Assembly (NCBI GenBank): GCA_003614735.1 | Contig: KZ992534.1 | Location: forward strand, 1-34,151 | Direction: 5' to 3' | Origin: Thamnocephalis sphaerospora | Lineage: Eukaryota; Zoopagomycota; Zoopagomycetes; Zoopagales; Sigmoideomycetaceae | Length of the DNA: 34,151 nucleotides | In this document: in pieces, positions 25,795-34,151 of the stretch | Position numbering within the stretch: the first letter of the stretch is position 1 | Layout of the letters: every line of letters starts with the position of its first letter | Made by a program: the position numbers and the translations under genes | The notes under the pieces: generated by a model | Seen by the model: the letters and a program-made list of their open reading frames with translations, nothing else | Databases searched by the model: none | What the model was told of the DNA's origin: nothing

Positions 25795-25890
25795 GCAGCG
25801 CAGCAGCAGCAGCGCAGCAACCGCCATCGCCGCCACCACTGCTATTACTGCTACTGCCGCCGCCGCCGCCGCCGCTGCTGCTGCTGCCGC
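25795..25890. repeat. CAG and GCC triplet tracts
   Basis: Short CAG runs followed by GCCGCCGCC and CTGCTGCTG units. No coding context is supported. Confidence 0.75.
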
Positions 25891-26337
25891 AGAGGACGCG
25901 AGCGCAGACCGTGCATCGCCCGCTCACCCGCTTACTCACTGCACGTCCGACGAATGCATGAGCGGCGACTGACAACGCGGCTGCCCGCGGTCCATGTATG
26001 CATGGGAATGCGCCGGTTGGCTGCCAATGTCGGCGCTTTCCCTCTGGAACACGGGGGAGCAGCTGCGAGCGCGACTACGGTGGGCGCTGCCAGGGCGCGT
26101 AGACGCCGCTACACAGATAGGGTCTGGGCCGTGCCGTCTATCACGGCGCGACCGCGTAGTGATGCACCAGCATATATCCGTGGATCGGATTCGTTCCGGT
26201 TGTGCGTCACATGTGTACCTACAGTCATAGCTTGGCGCTAGTAGACCTAGTGGCGGGCGGATAGGTCTACTTGTGAAACAGACGTGTTTTCTTTCTTTTT
26301 GCGACTGCCAGCAACACGACCGCTCATCGTAACCAGC

Positions 26338-28406
26338 ATGTCTCTAGAGTCGACTGCCACGGTCGTAGCGGGCGACGTAGTCGACACGACGCCAGAAGCG
26401 CAGTGCGATGCAGCATGGCGTGTGCGTGAAGATCAGTACACGTTTATTCGCATGCCAAGTGGCAACACCAAGGTGCTCAAGCTGCAGCGTGGCAGGTAGG
26501 GCCGGCGCAGGTCGAGAACAGCGTGGTGGTGGTGGTCTCTGGTGGCCGCGGGTGAGGCGCGCGAGCTGACAGCGTGTCTGCTTGGTGCACAGCGTGGTGA
26601 GCCTGGGCAAGTTTGGTGCGTTCAAGGCCGACGACGTGCTCGGCAAGCCGTTTGGCCTGTCCTATGAGGTTGTGGGCAAGCGGAAACTGCGCGTTGTGCG
26701 TCGCATGGACCAAGACGACGCAGGTGAGAAGGACAGGTCACTGCGCTAGGCGTGTTGCACAGAAATATGCTAATGCATGTGCATGAGTAGGCTATGACTC
26801 GGATGCCAACAACCGTGAGATTGGACAGGACGGTACTAGCCAGCAGTTGTCGCAAGCGGAGATTGAGCAGATGAAGCGTGATGGCCTAGAGGGTAGTCTG
26901 GCGTCAGAGGTGAGCTAGCACGGACGCGTTGATGCTAGCATGCACTGGTACTGATGGCGATGACGGCAGATGATTATCCAAAAAGTAGCTGAAAATAATC
27001 AGTCGTTTGAGAAAAAAACCGAATATTCCAAGGCAAAGTATATCAAGCGGAAGCAGCAAAAGTAAGCAGCGTGATGGGGTGTCGGCATGGATGAGCGGCA
27101 GCTCACGCGACCGCACCATGCGGCAGGTTCTCCAAGCTGTTCACGCCCATCCGGCCGACGCTAGCAACGGTGTGCGATCACTTTTTCGCCAAGAACCCGG
27201 GCAAGATCATGTGGGTTTGTGCGGTCTAGGATCATAGTGATGTCGTCGGCTGACCGATGGCGTCTGGCGTAGGGACATGCGCATCGACTCGCTGTCACAG
27301 CTGCTGACCTTTGGCAACGTGCATGCGGGCGGACGTTTTCTGGTGGTGGATGACGCACAAGGCATGCTTGTGTCGGCGGTGCTGGACCGGATGGGCGGCC
27401 ATGGCGAGGTGCTGGCGGTACACAGCGGCGAGAACCACAACTTTGACGTGATGCGCTACCTCAACTATCCACGGGACATCACAGCACCGTTGCGCACCAT
27501 CAGCTGGGGACAGATCACGCCCGACCTCATGGACGAGGATGAGATGAAGCTGCGACAGGGTAGGCGGATGTACCTTGACCACCTGCTTGGTCGACTTGCT
27601 TAGTCATACTGCACAGACACGCGTCCGGACCAAGAGCTGACCGAGTGGCAACGGAGGAATCGTGATCGTCGCCGCATCCGTGTGGAGCGGTTGCAGCAAG
27701 CGCGCCAGATGCTCACGCCTGGTTACTTTGACGGGTAGGCCGATGATCCACATGTGCTTGTCGCTACAGTCAAACTGACTAATCGATTATTGTGGTGGTA
27801 GTTTGTTGGTAGCCACGGAGCTGTGTCCCATGTCGGTGTTCAACCACTTGCTGCCGTTTATCGCCGGTTCACGGCCAATTGTCTTTTTCAACGCCTACCG
27901 AGAGGTGAGCGACAACGAGGTCGATTGCAGCGTACTTGGCAGACGCGCGTGCTGACGTGGTCATGTTTACCGGTAGCAACTGCTTGAAGTAGGCGCACTG
28001 ATGCGTAAATTACCCGAATGTCTCAACGTTCAGATCACGGAAAGCTGGCTGCGCGAATATCAGGCATGTACACCGGTGGCGCGCGCGGTGACGTCTGTCC
28101 GCTTACTTGTTTTATGTGCAGGTTCTTTCGGGACGTACGCATCCCATGATGAGCATGAGCTCTGGCGGTGGTTTTCTGCTGTCGGCCACCAAGGTCATCG
28201 ACTGCCCAGCTCTCCCCATGCACGTTCGCCCGTCGCCTGCAGTCATGGAAGGTGTAGACGCAAGCAGCAGCACGTCGGCCGCCAAGGAGACGGAGATGCC
28301 GCAGACAACGGCGGCCGTCACAACTGAAAACACTGGTGCGACAGCGACAACGACGACGACAGATGATGCACAAGCGCACGCCGACAAGAAGCGCCGGTGT
28401 ATGTAG
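26338..28406 (+). CDS. TRM6: Trm6, non-catalytic subunit of tRNA m1A58 methyltransferase
   Basis: Nuclear partner of Trm61 that binds tRNA for N1-methylation of A58 (yeast Gcd10). Exons: 26338-26495, 26593-26723, 26791-26909, 26970-27061, 27127-27210, 27273-27559, 27617-27734, 27802-27904, 27977-28063, 28122-28406; 487 residues. The N-terminal domain reads YTFIRMPSGNTKVLKLQ, then SLGKFGAFKADDVLGKPFGL. A charged helical stretch (EKKTEYSKAKYIKRKQQKFS) is followed by the degenerate methyltransferase fold (QLLTFGNVHAGGRFLVVD, VLDRMGGHGEVLAVH). Near the end, ITESWLREYQVLSGRTHPMM and SGGGGFLLSA are typical of Trm6. The last intron (28064-28121) uses a GC donor after CAG. The C-terminus is a Thr/Ala-rich tail. 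Full length, no defects. Confidence 0.94.
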
Positions 28407-29710
28407 ATGCCTGGCTTTTAAGTGCATGTGCTAAAAAGGACGGAGATGGTGGCCAACGACGTCACTCGCACTACCATGCAGGATAAAGCATCGGCATCTA
28501 TATTTACGTCGTACGCGCCGTCATGTCATGATCACGCGCAAACCAGCCGCCATGTTGCATCAGCTGATGGGCACAAGACAAAAGGGGCGCTTTTTGCCGG
28601 CCAGTAACGTCATGCATCCAACCTAGTATTAGTGTGTGTGTGCGGTTGCTCGCCGCCGCATGGGTATGGCTTTGGCAGTGGTGGACTTTGCCAAGTAGGC
28701 AACTGTGACTATTATTGCGCCGGTATGCGTGTGCCCTTGCTGTCGCGCGGCTATACAATGCCGCGTTGCAGTCGGTTCAAGCGCTGCGCCCTGCATCTGC
28801 CGCCGCGCTTTCCATTCTCTTTCCGCCTGACATTGCGTACATGCCATTCTGACGTTGCACCACCACCGCCGCCGCCGCCGCCGTCGCCATCACATCCCCT
28901 CCACCATCGTTCGCATTGCATTCCCATTGTCCAGCTGTTCTGCGTGCAGTTGGCGCTTGCCTTGATCTAGCCATCTCGACGTGGTCGCCTTGTCCGCTCG
29001 TCTTCTTCAGCGGTAAGTGTATGATCGATCTAACCGTGGGTCGTGCAAGCGAGCATTTTGAGCGCTTTTTGCGCGCCATTCTGTCCAAACCCGTCGATCC
29101 ATCATCTGCCTGCAGTGCGCTGCTTTCACCGACCAGCTGGGCGCCGGGCGCAGATGTGTCCCCAGTTGAGTCAGCGGGTGCAAATGATGCTTGCAACGCC
29201 GACCAGCTTGGTCTTCTGCTTTGGTCCAATAGTCTCTGCTACGACGCCTTTCCTTCGTCTTTCTCTCTCTGCTCTTACCGCCTTTCGGCTCCTTCTCGTC
29301 CACTCCGCCCCGCTCACTCGTTCGCTCGCCCTTTGCCGCCTGCCCCTCAATCTCTCCCTCAAGTGGCACTTGTTTGCTCCTTTGCCTACGCCACCAGCTC
29401 AGACGACGTTACCACCACCACCACCGCAGTAGCAGCGCCCGGCCCATCTTCAACGGTCGGTTCCTTTTGTATTCAGGCTGTGACGCTGTAGTGGCAATTG
29501 AGGCGGCTACCACCTCCCTGCACATACCTATTGCTCTCGACACGCCTACGCACGCTCCCTGACGTACCTGCTGCACTACTTCAGCTTTGGCACGTCTACC
29601 TATTACCGCTTGCCTGTGTATTCAACGCTAGCCTGTGGAATCAGTCGGCCGCTGCGACGGGCATACTTGTTCGACTGTGTTTATTCCCTACCCTCCTAGT
29701 CGTCATCATT

Positions 29711-29742
<32 letters not shown>

Positions 29743-29882
29743 AGCCGTTTGCATTCTCCTTGACACACACTCACGCCTGTCTGGTCTGGTCCGGTCAGGT
29801 TTGATATTGCTAGGAAAGCATCTGTTGTTCAGGTCCTGCATCGGCTGCTTGCGGTTGCTACCGACCGGTTATTCCTGCAGCC
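28407..29882. other. 1.5-kb spacer between TRM6 and the kinase gene
   Basis: Should hold the TRM6 3' UTR and the kinase promoter and leader. It includes a GCC tract (28857-28887), a CT-rich stretch (29255-29370) and a TAG triplet run (29711-29740). A plus-strand frame (28916-29491, Ser/Pro/Leu-rich) is open but unconserved and is not called. Confidence 0.5.
29711..29740. repeat. TAG triplet microsatellite, ten units
   Basis: A perfect run of TAG about 140 bp upstream of the kinase ATG. In one plus frame it is a wall of stop codons. Confidence 0.9.
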
Positions 29883-32575
29883 ATGACGGCCCTTACCGCA
29901 CTGACACAGGCAAGCCTATGCCGAGCGACGAACGAGACCGCAGACGCTAACATATCGCCACCCCCACTTGCTGCCCCTTCGTGCTACCATTTGTGTGGCA
30001 CCTACAGTCGCCTCACGATCCAGAAGAGCTGTTCACCATTCTGGAGAAGCTGGGCAGCGGCTCGTTTGGCAGCGTCTACAAAGCGCTCAACAATACCACG
30101 CAGGAAGTCGTGGCCGTCAAGAAGATTGATCTAGAGACGGCCGAGGATGACATCAGTGATATCCAGCTGGAGATTGCGCTGTTGTCGCAGTGCGACTCGC
30201 CCCACATCACACGTTATCATTCGTCGCACGTCAAGGGCTATAAGCTGTGGATCGTCATGGAGTACATGGCAGGCGGCTCCTGCCTGGATCTGCTCAAGCC
30301 TGGTGTCTTTCTAGAGCGGCACATTGCGGTGGTAGTGCGCGAACTGCTGCTAGGTCTCGCTTATCTTCACAGCGAGGGCAAGATTCACCGTGACATCAAA
30401 GGTGGGCACGCAATCTGGATTCGATCAAAGCGAAAGTGACAGCATCGATAGCAGCAGCTGACCTGATGCGTTTGACGTGTTTGCAGCGGCCAACGTTTTG
30501 CTTTCGGGACAGGGCGAGGTTAAGCTGGGTAGGCATTGCCACGCATCACACATTCTACACTGCACTGGCTGACTTTTTTTGGTGTAGCGGACTTTGGTGT
30601 TGCTGCTCAGCTTTCGAGCCAAAAGGGCAAGCGCAATACATTCGTCGGAACACCGGTAAGCAGCAGCAGTGCTACTGCCAACATGCATCTCCAGCGCAGT
30701 CACTTACCAGAATACGTTTGTCGCACGTTGATCACAGTTTTGGATGGCACCCGAGGTGATCCAGCAGTCTGGCTACAATGCCAAGGTAAATATAGTCATC
30801 TGCAGATGGCATGCCAGTGAGCATGATCAGCCTTACTAATTGCATGTGGCATAGGCCGACATTTGGTCTCTTGGTATCACGGCCATCGAGTTGGCACGAG
30901 GACAGCCGCCGTTTGGCGACTACCATCCCATGCGTGTGCTTTTCCTGATTCCGCGCAATGATCCGCCAAAGCTTGAGGGCCACTTTTCGCCAGCGTTCAA
31001 AGAGTTTGTCAGCCTGTGTCTGACCAAGGATCCGGAACGTGTAAGTGCCATAGACTAGGCGGTGGTGCACTTGAGATACTAGAATGTCGAGGTGCTGATC
31101 AAATCTACATGCAAACAGAGACCTACTGCCAGGGACCTGCTGCAGCACCGCTTCATCACCAACTGCATGCGTGACACCACCTCACTGCAGGAATTAATCG
31201 AGCGCTATGACAACTGGCGTCTGTCTCTGGGCGACATGACACCCTCTGATTACACACAGACCATGTAAGTGAGGATGTGAGGTCAGCTACGCTGCTTGCT
31301 GTGCTAACTTGGCGATTTAGCCTTACCGAGTCAACGGAAGACGACGGTGTGTCGACGTGGAACTTTAGCACGATCCATCGTCACAGCATGGCATTGTCGA
31401 CCATTCGCGGCCTGGAGCAAGAGGGTGACGATGACGATAGTCTGCCGTCTACGCTGCGCGCCAGCACAAACTTTAGCTTGGCACCGAGCACCGAGGATGA
31501 AACCATTCGGGTAAGCCTTTTAAGCACTTGTGGCGTCGTTCTCGTCGCCGACAAGTTGCTCACCATATTATTACGACGGGCTACTCCCTCCGGCGGCCAC
31601 AGACCCACTCGCTAACGGCCAGGTCCACCATCCGCTTGATGGACCTGCAGGCGCTTCCCAACGATGATGGTGGTGTGACGCTTGAGGCGATCCAGTATCC
31701 GGAAGGCACCGTGCGACGCATTCCAATTGCGCGCGCGTCCATGGTCATACCGCCCGACGAGGCCGAGGACGCCTATTTGGTCGGCAAGGAGCTGGCCCTG
31801 TCGGTGCTGCTTCCCGCACTGGCCAAGGTGAGTCGCTGCGTACCCGACACGTTTGCCAACCTATAGTGGCTTATACCGCGTGCACGTTCACTGCAGATTA
31901 AAGATGAAGACAGCGAGCGTGCCTGCGCGGCTGTTTCCAAGGTCGAGCAGGGTGTGCTAGAACTAGAGCGTATACACCCGGAGCTGCTGCTCACTGCCGT
32001 CACAGAGATTGTCACGGCGCTGCAAGGGTAGGCTGGCGGCAATACAAGTCAACTGCGACGTTGTGCTCACTGTGTGTCCCTTTCCATGCTACAGAATCCA
32101 CCCGGAAATCCAAGAGCGCGTCGGCTTGCCCGCTACGGCGGTCGAAATCCACCACCCTGCTACGCAGGATGCCGCCACCACCATGACGGTGGTGCGTCGG
32201 CAATCGGTGGCTGTAGGCGGCAATAACGAAACCATTCGCCTGCGACGAAAGGAAGAGTCGGTGCAGACGGACACGCTGCAGCAAACTGGCTTTGACGAGC
32301 TGACCGTACGTGGCCTGCCAATTGCCACCTCCACAATTGCCATTCGCAAACAAGAGGATGCACGCGAGGAGGATGCGGCGACACTGGTGGACGATGATCA
32401 CGCCGCCGCCACCGCCGACGACGACAACCAGGAGCCAGCAGCAGCCGACAGCAGCAAGGTGGACGATGCCGACGATGCTCAGTCGTCCTCGGGAGGCGGT
32501 GGTTTTTTTGAATTTCGCAGCCCCATCGTCGCCTATCTATACAACCGCTGGTACTCGAAATGGTCGTTTACCTAA
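29883..32575 (+). CDS. Ste20/GCK-family Ser/Thr protein kinase
   Basis: Cytoplasmic kinase of the germinal-centre-kinase branch of Ste20 (the group of yeast Kic1 and fission-yeast Nak1/Sid1, polarity and septation). Exons: 29883-29909, 30008-30401, 30487-30528, 30588-30655, 30738-30785, 30855-31040, 31119-31264, 31321-31510, 31603-31827, 31897-32027, 32095-32575; 645 residues. The first exon has nine codons and leaves through a GC donor, giving MTALTALTQ then [15 protein letters not shown], typical of the family. Catalytic residues are intact: GSGSFGSV loop, Lys47 (VAVKK), HRD Asp138, DFG Asp156, and GTPFWMAPE, diagnostic of GCKs. The domain ends near 270 (RDLLQHRF). The rest is acidic and Ser/Thr-rich with a helical part ([19 protein letters not shown]) and ends [15 protein letters not shown]. 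The exact orthologue cannot be fixed. Confidence 0.93.
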
Positions 32576-33053
32576 GTGACCGCGCAGGTCTAGCCGAGCG
32601 CTACCGCCTCATTCTTTATGCCAAACATTCTTTACGCTCTCCTTCATTTATATGTGGTCGCCGTTCTTTGTATAGGCTTTATTTCGCTGCGTCTCCTCAT
32701 CCTACTGCGTTCTTGCCGTTTGCCACGTTCGTACTATCGCGAACCTGCCTTTATTCGTCTGGCATGCGTGCTGCGTGTCGGTCACTGCATGCTTGCCTTT
32801 TTTTGTTTGGCCACAGCGTCCGCACATCCCCAGTGACCTATGCCCTGTCCTTTCCGCCTTGTCTACGTACTCAATGCAGCACCATTTCATAGTGCGCCGC
32901 TATGGTTCGTACGCATCGTGCCCTTGACTGCGCGCATTTATCCCCCCGTGGATGTCGTGCCCATTCGTTATCTCCGCTCTTTTGACCGGCCGTGACCGAA
33001 AAGCCGCTGGCAACCAATAGCAATGACACTTGGCGATGTGCCTCTCCTTTCCA

Positions 33054-33075
33054 TGTGTGTGTGTGTGTGTGTGTG
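33054..33075. repeat. GT dinucleotide microsatellite
   Basis: A run of about eleven GT/TG units, roughly 60 bp upstream of the CRE palindrome. Confidence 0.9.
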
Positions 33076-33133
33076 CCTACACCAGGGACCAGCATCCAAT
33101 GTCATACCGCGTTATCGCTTGAAACGAGCCGAA

Positions 33134-33141
33134 TGACGTCA
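33134..33141. promoter_or_regulatory. CRE palindrome (bZIP/ATF-CREB site)
   Basis: A perfect TGACGTCA palindrome, the binding site of ATF/CREB-type bZIP factors, lies 23 bp before a TATA box and about 170 bp before the small ORF at 33314. The geometry suggests a regulated promoter; binding is inferred. Confidence 0.6.
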
Positions 33142-33164
33142 CATATTGACATGCATCACTGTCC

Positions 33165-33170
33165 TATAAA
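33165..33170 (+). promoter_or_regulatory. TATA box of the small gene
   Basis: TATAAA within CCTATAAAGCCC, about 145 bp upstream of the ATG at 33314 and just downstream of the CRE. The spacing resembles the TATA box at 589. Confidence 0.6.
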
Positions 33171-33313
33171 GCCCCCGTTACAGGACAACCAAGTCGCCTG
33201 CTGCATCCACGCTCTTTTTATCGACAAAAGCACCGCACAGCTACGCATAGCCACCTGTGCCCACATTGACGCATATACAAGCACACCCTTGCTGGCACAC
33301 TAGCATCAACAAC

Positions 33314-33685
33314 ATGGTTCTATTTTCTACCGGTGAATCCACCATGGCAACGACTGCGGCACCCAGTGCGGCACCCAGTGCGGCACACCGCGGGACTGGC
33401 GCCGAAGCTGTGGATGAGCGGCTACAGATGCATACTGCCGATCCGGCACGGGAAGAGGAGCGGTTGGCGGCGTTTGTGGCTGAAGCGCCCAACGCCGAGT
33501 ACGTGCTCGATGCGCCGCTTCTCTGTCGGCCACGCAGCAGTCAGCAAAAGGACGCGCGCGGCACCACCTGCCTACGCTCCAGCCTAGACGCAAAGAGCAT
33601 GTTTGCTCGGATGCAGGCATTGGGCTTTTTCTGTCAGCTGTCACCTGAACCCGAGAATACGCAGTTGATTTGTCGCCGCCTCTAG
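33314..33685 (+). CDS. small protein of unknown function
   Basis: A single-exon frame of 123 residues, ATG at 33314-33316 and TAG at 33683-33685. I do not recognise the family. The N-terminus has an Ala/Pro/Ser repeat (APSAAPSAA) from two to three copies of a 12-bp unit. The middle is charged (DERLQMHTADPAREEERLAA). The C-terminus LDAKSMFARMQALGFFCQLS looks like an ordered helix or small domain. There is no signal peptide or membrane segment. A second in-frame ATG at 33344 is an alternative start. A CRE palindrome and TATA box upstream support a real, probably regulated gene, perhaps stress- or cAMP-responsive. A further TATA box starts only 18 bp after the stop. Confidence 0.6.
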   Translation: MVLFSTGESTMATTAAPSAAPSAAHRGTGAEAVDERLQMHTADPAREEERLAAFVAEAPNAEYVLDAPLLCRPRSSQQKDARGTTCLRSSLDAKSMFARMQALGFFCQLSPEPENTQLICRRL

Positions 33686-34151
33686 CACTCATAGGCCTAT
33701 CTATATAAACCCCCTGCTGTCCGTATGCGGTGTTTGTGAGAGCGAGAGCGAGCGAGAGGGGTCTCTGTGCACCGGCTAGCCTGGCTGATTTGCAACGAGT
33801 ATGGTCTACCAACGGTACACCAGCGGACGGGCAACCACGTGGGCCGGCAGCTGCCTGCCGCCTATTTGTCCGTGCTAATGTTGCGATGCTGATGATGGTA
33901 TCGGGCAGCCTGTTGCGTAGCGGCCCAGTCTGCAGCTTATCGGGCTCGACTGTACCTGTGCCTTTGCACACGCATTTGTACGCCTGCTACGTTGCCACTT
34001 TGTCGTCTGCTTGCCTGCTTACTCGCTCATTCGCCCGTCTGCCCGCCTGCTTTCTCGGTGCTGCGCTGCCGCCAGGGTGCCTGCCTCGCCGTCCGCCGCG
34101 CTGTCCATTGCCCGGCCCACTACCCACCTCATCTGTGCTATTCTCCGCGTC
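33686..34151. other. right-edge stretch, probable promoter of the next gene
   Basis: Begins with a strong TATA box (33703-33710), then a GAGA-like purine tract (33738-33760) and a long CT-rich stretch to the end. No coding region is recognised, so the gene it serves probably starts beyond the window. Confidence 0.4.
33703..33710 (+). promoter_or_regulatory. TATA box of a gene to the right
   Basis: TATATAAA sits 18 bp after the stop of the small gene and would direct transcription rightwards. Its target ORF is not visible here. Confidence 0.45.

Larger units (their letters stand above)
24426..26337. other. 1.9-kb divergent spacer between VPS9 (-) and TRM6 (+), low complexity
   Basis: Should hold both promoters. 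It is packed with simple repeats: GGA near 24680-24704, TAG/GTA/GGT triplets near 25250-25330, GA near 25609-25660, and CAG and GCC triplets at 25795-25890. Long frames (for example 25609-26241 plus and 24824-25603 minus) translate into Arg/Glu, Cys or Leu/Ser runs, so I do not call genes. Confidence 0.5.
32576..33313. other. spacer: kinase 3' flank and promoter of the small gene
   Basis: T- and C-rich 3' flank of the kinase with no recognised gene. It contains the GT repeat at 33054-33075 and, at its right end, the CRE and TATA elements listed separately. Short open frames (for example 32560-32892) are hydrophobic or Arg-rich and unsupported. Confidence 0.5.

Noticed and set aside
25609-26241. 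Plus-strand 210-codon frame beginning with Glu/Arg repeats
   Set aside because: It is a translation of the GA microsatellite followed by Arg/Cys runs; no conserved segment.
28916-29491. Plus-strand 191-codon Ser/Pro/Leu frame
   Set aside because: Open because the region is CT-rich; no motif, and it lies in the kinase leader.

Overview
The window looks like nuclear DNA of a fungus, probably an early-diverging (zygomycete-grade) lineage. Genes are packed on both strands. About 68 short introns (mostly 55-100 nt) can be placed by combining GT-AG or GC-AG junctions with protein family conservation. The gene set is eukaryotic and fungal: a Crh-type GH16 cell-wall enzyme, Vps9 with a CUE domain, the NuA4 bromodomain subunit, Trm6 and a Ste20/GCK kinase. 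Three genes are unusual for model fungi and resemble animal versions: a BARD1-like RING/BRCT protein, a KDM4 demethylase that keeps PHD and Tudor modules, and a PRL (PTP4A-type) phosphatase. The species cannot be read from the sequence. A zoopagomycete-like origin is only an inference.

Left part (1-6.7 kb). This holds a TATA-driven secreted protein of unknown family (721-1955, +), a doubtful Pro/Ser-rich minus-strand gene (2308-3053), a seven-helix membrane protein (3642-4639, +), a small Cys-containing reading frame that appears broken at a TG repeat (4693-5317, +), and a Crh-family GH16 transglycosylase (5664-6612, +) whose first exon is only the ATG.

Middle part (7.2-24.5 kb). This is the best-resolved region. 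It runs: BARD1-like protein (7250-9778, +); PRL phosphatase (10463-11492, -); KDM4 histone demethylase (13036-16241, -), divergent from the ER protein SDF2 ending in HDEL (16797-17821, +); BRD8/Bdc1-type bromodomain protein (17897-20583, -); Vps9 Rab5-GEF (21440-24425, -). Three chromatin genes (BARD1-like, KDM4, BRD8) lie within about 13 kb.

Right part (26.3-34.1 kb). This holds TRM6 (26338-28406, +), a GCK/Ste20-family kinase (29883-32575, +) and a small unknown gene behind a CRE palindrome and a TATA box (33314-33685, +). Another TATA box near 33703 suggests a further gene to the right. The intergenic spacers are rich in microsatellites. No tRNA, rRNA, transposon or CRISPR array was recognised.

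The genes do not form an operon-like pathway. Functional links that can be proposed are chromatin and DNA repair (BARD1-like, KDM4, BRD8), secretion and cell wall (SDF2, Crh enzyme, secreted proteins), and signalling and trafficking (kinase, PRL, Vps9).
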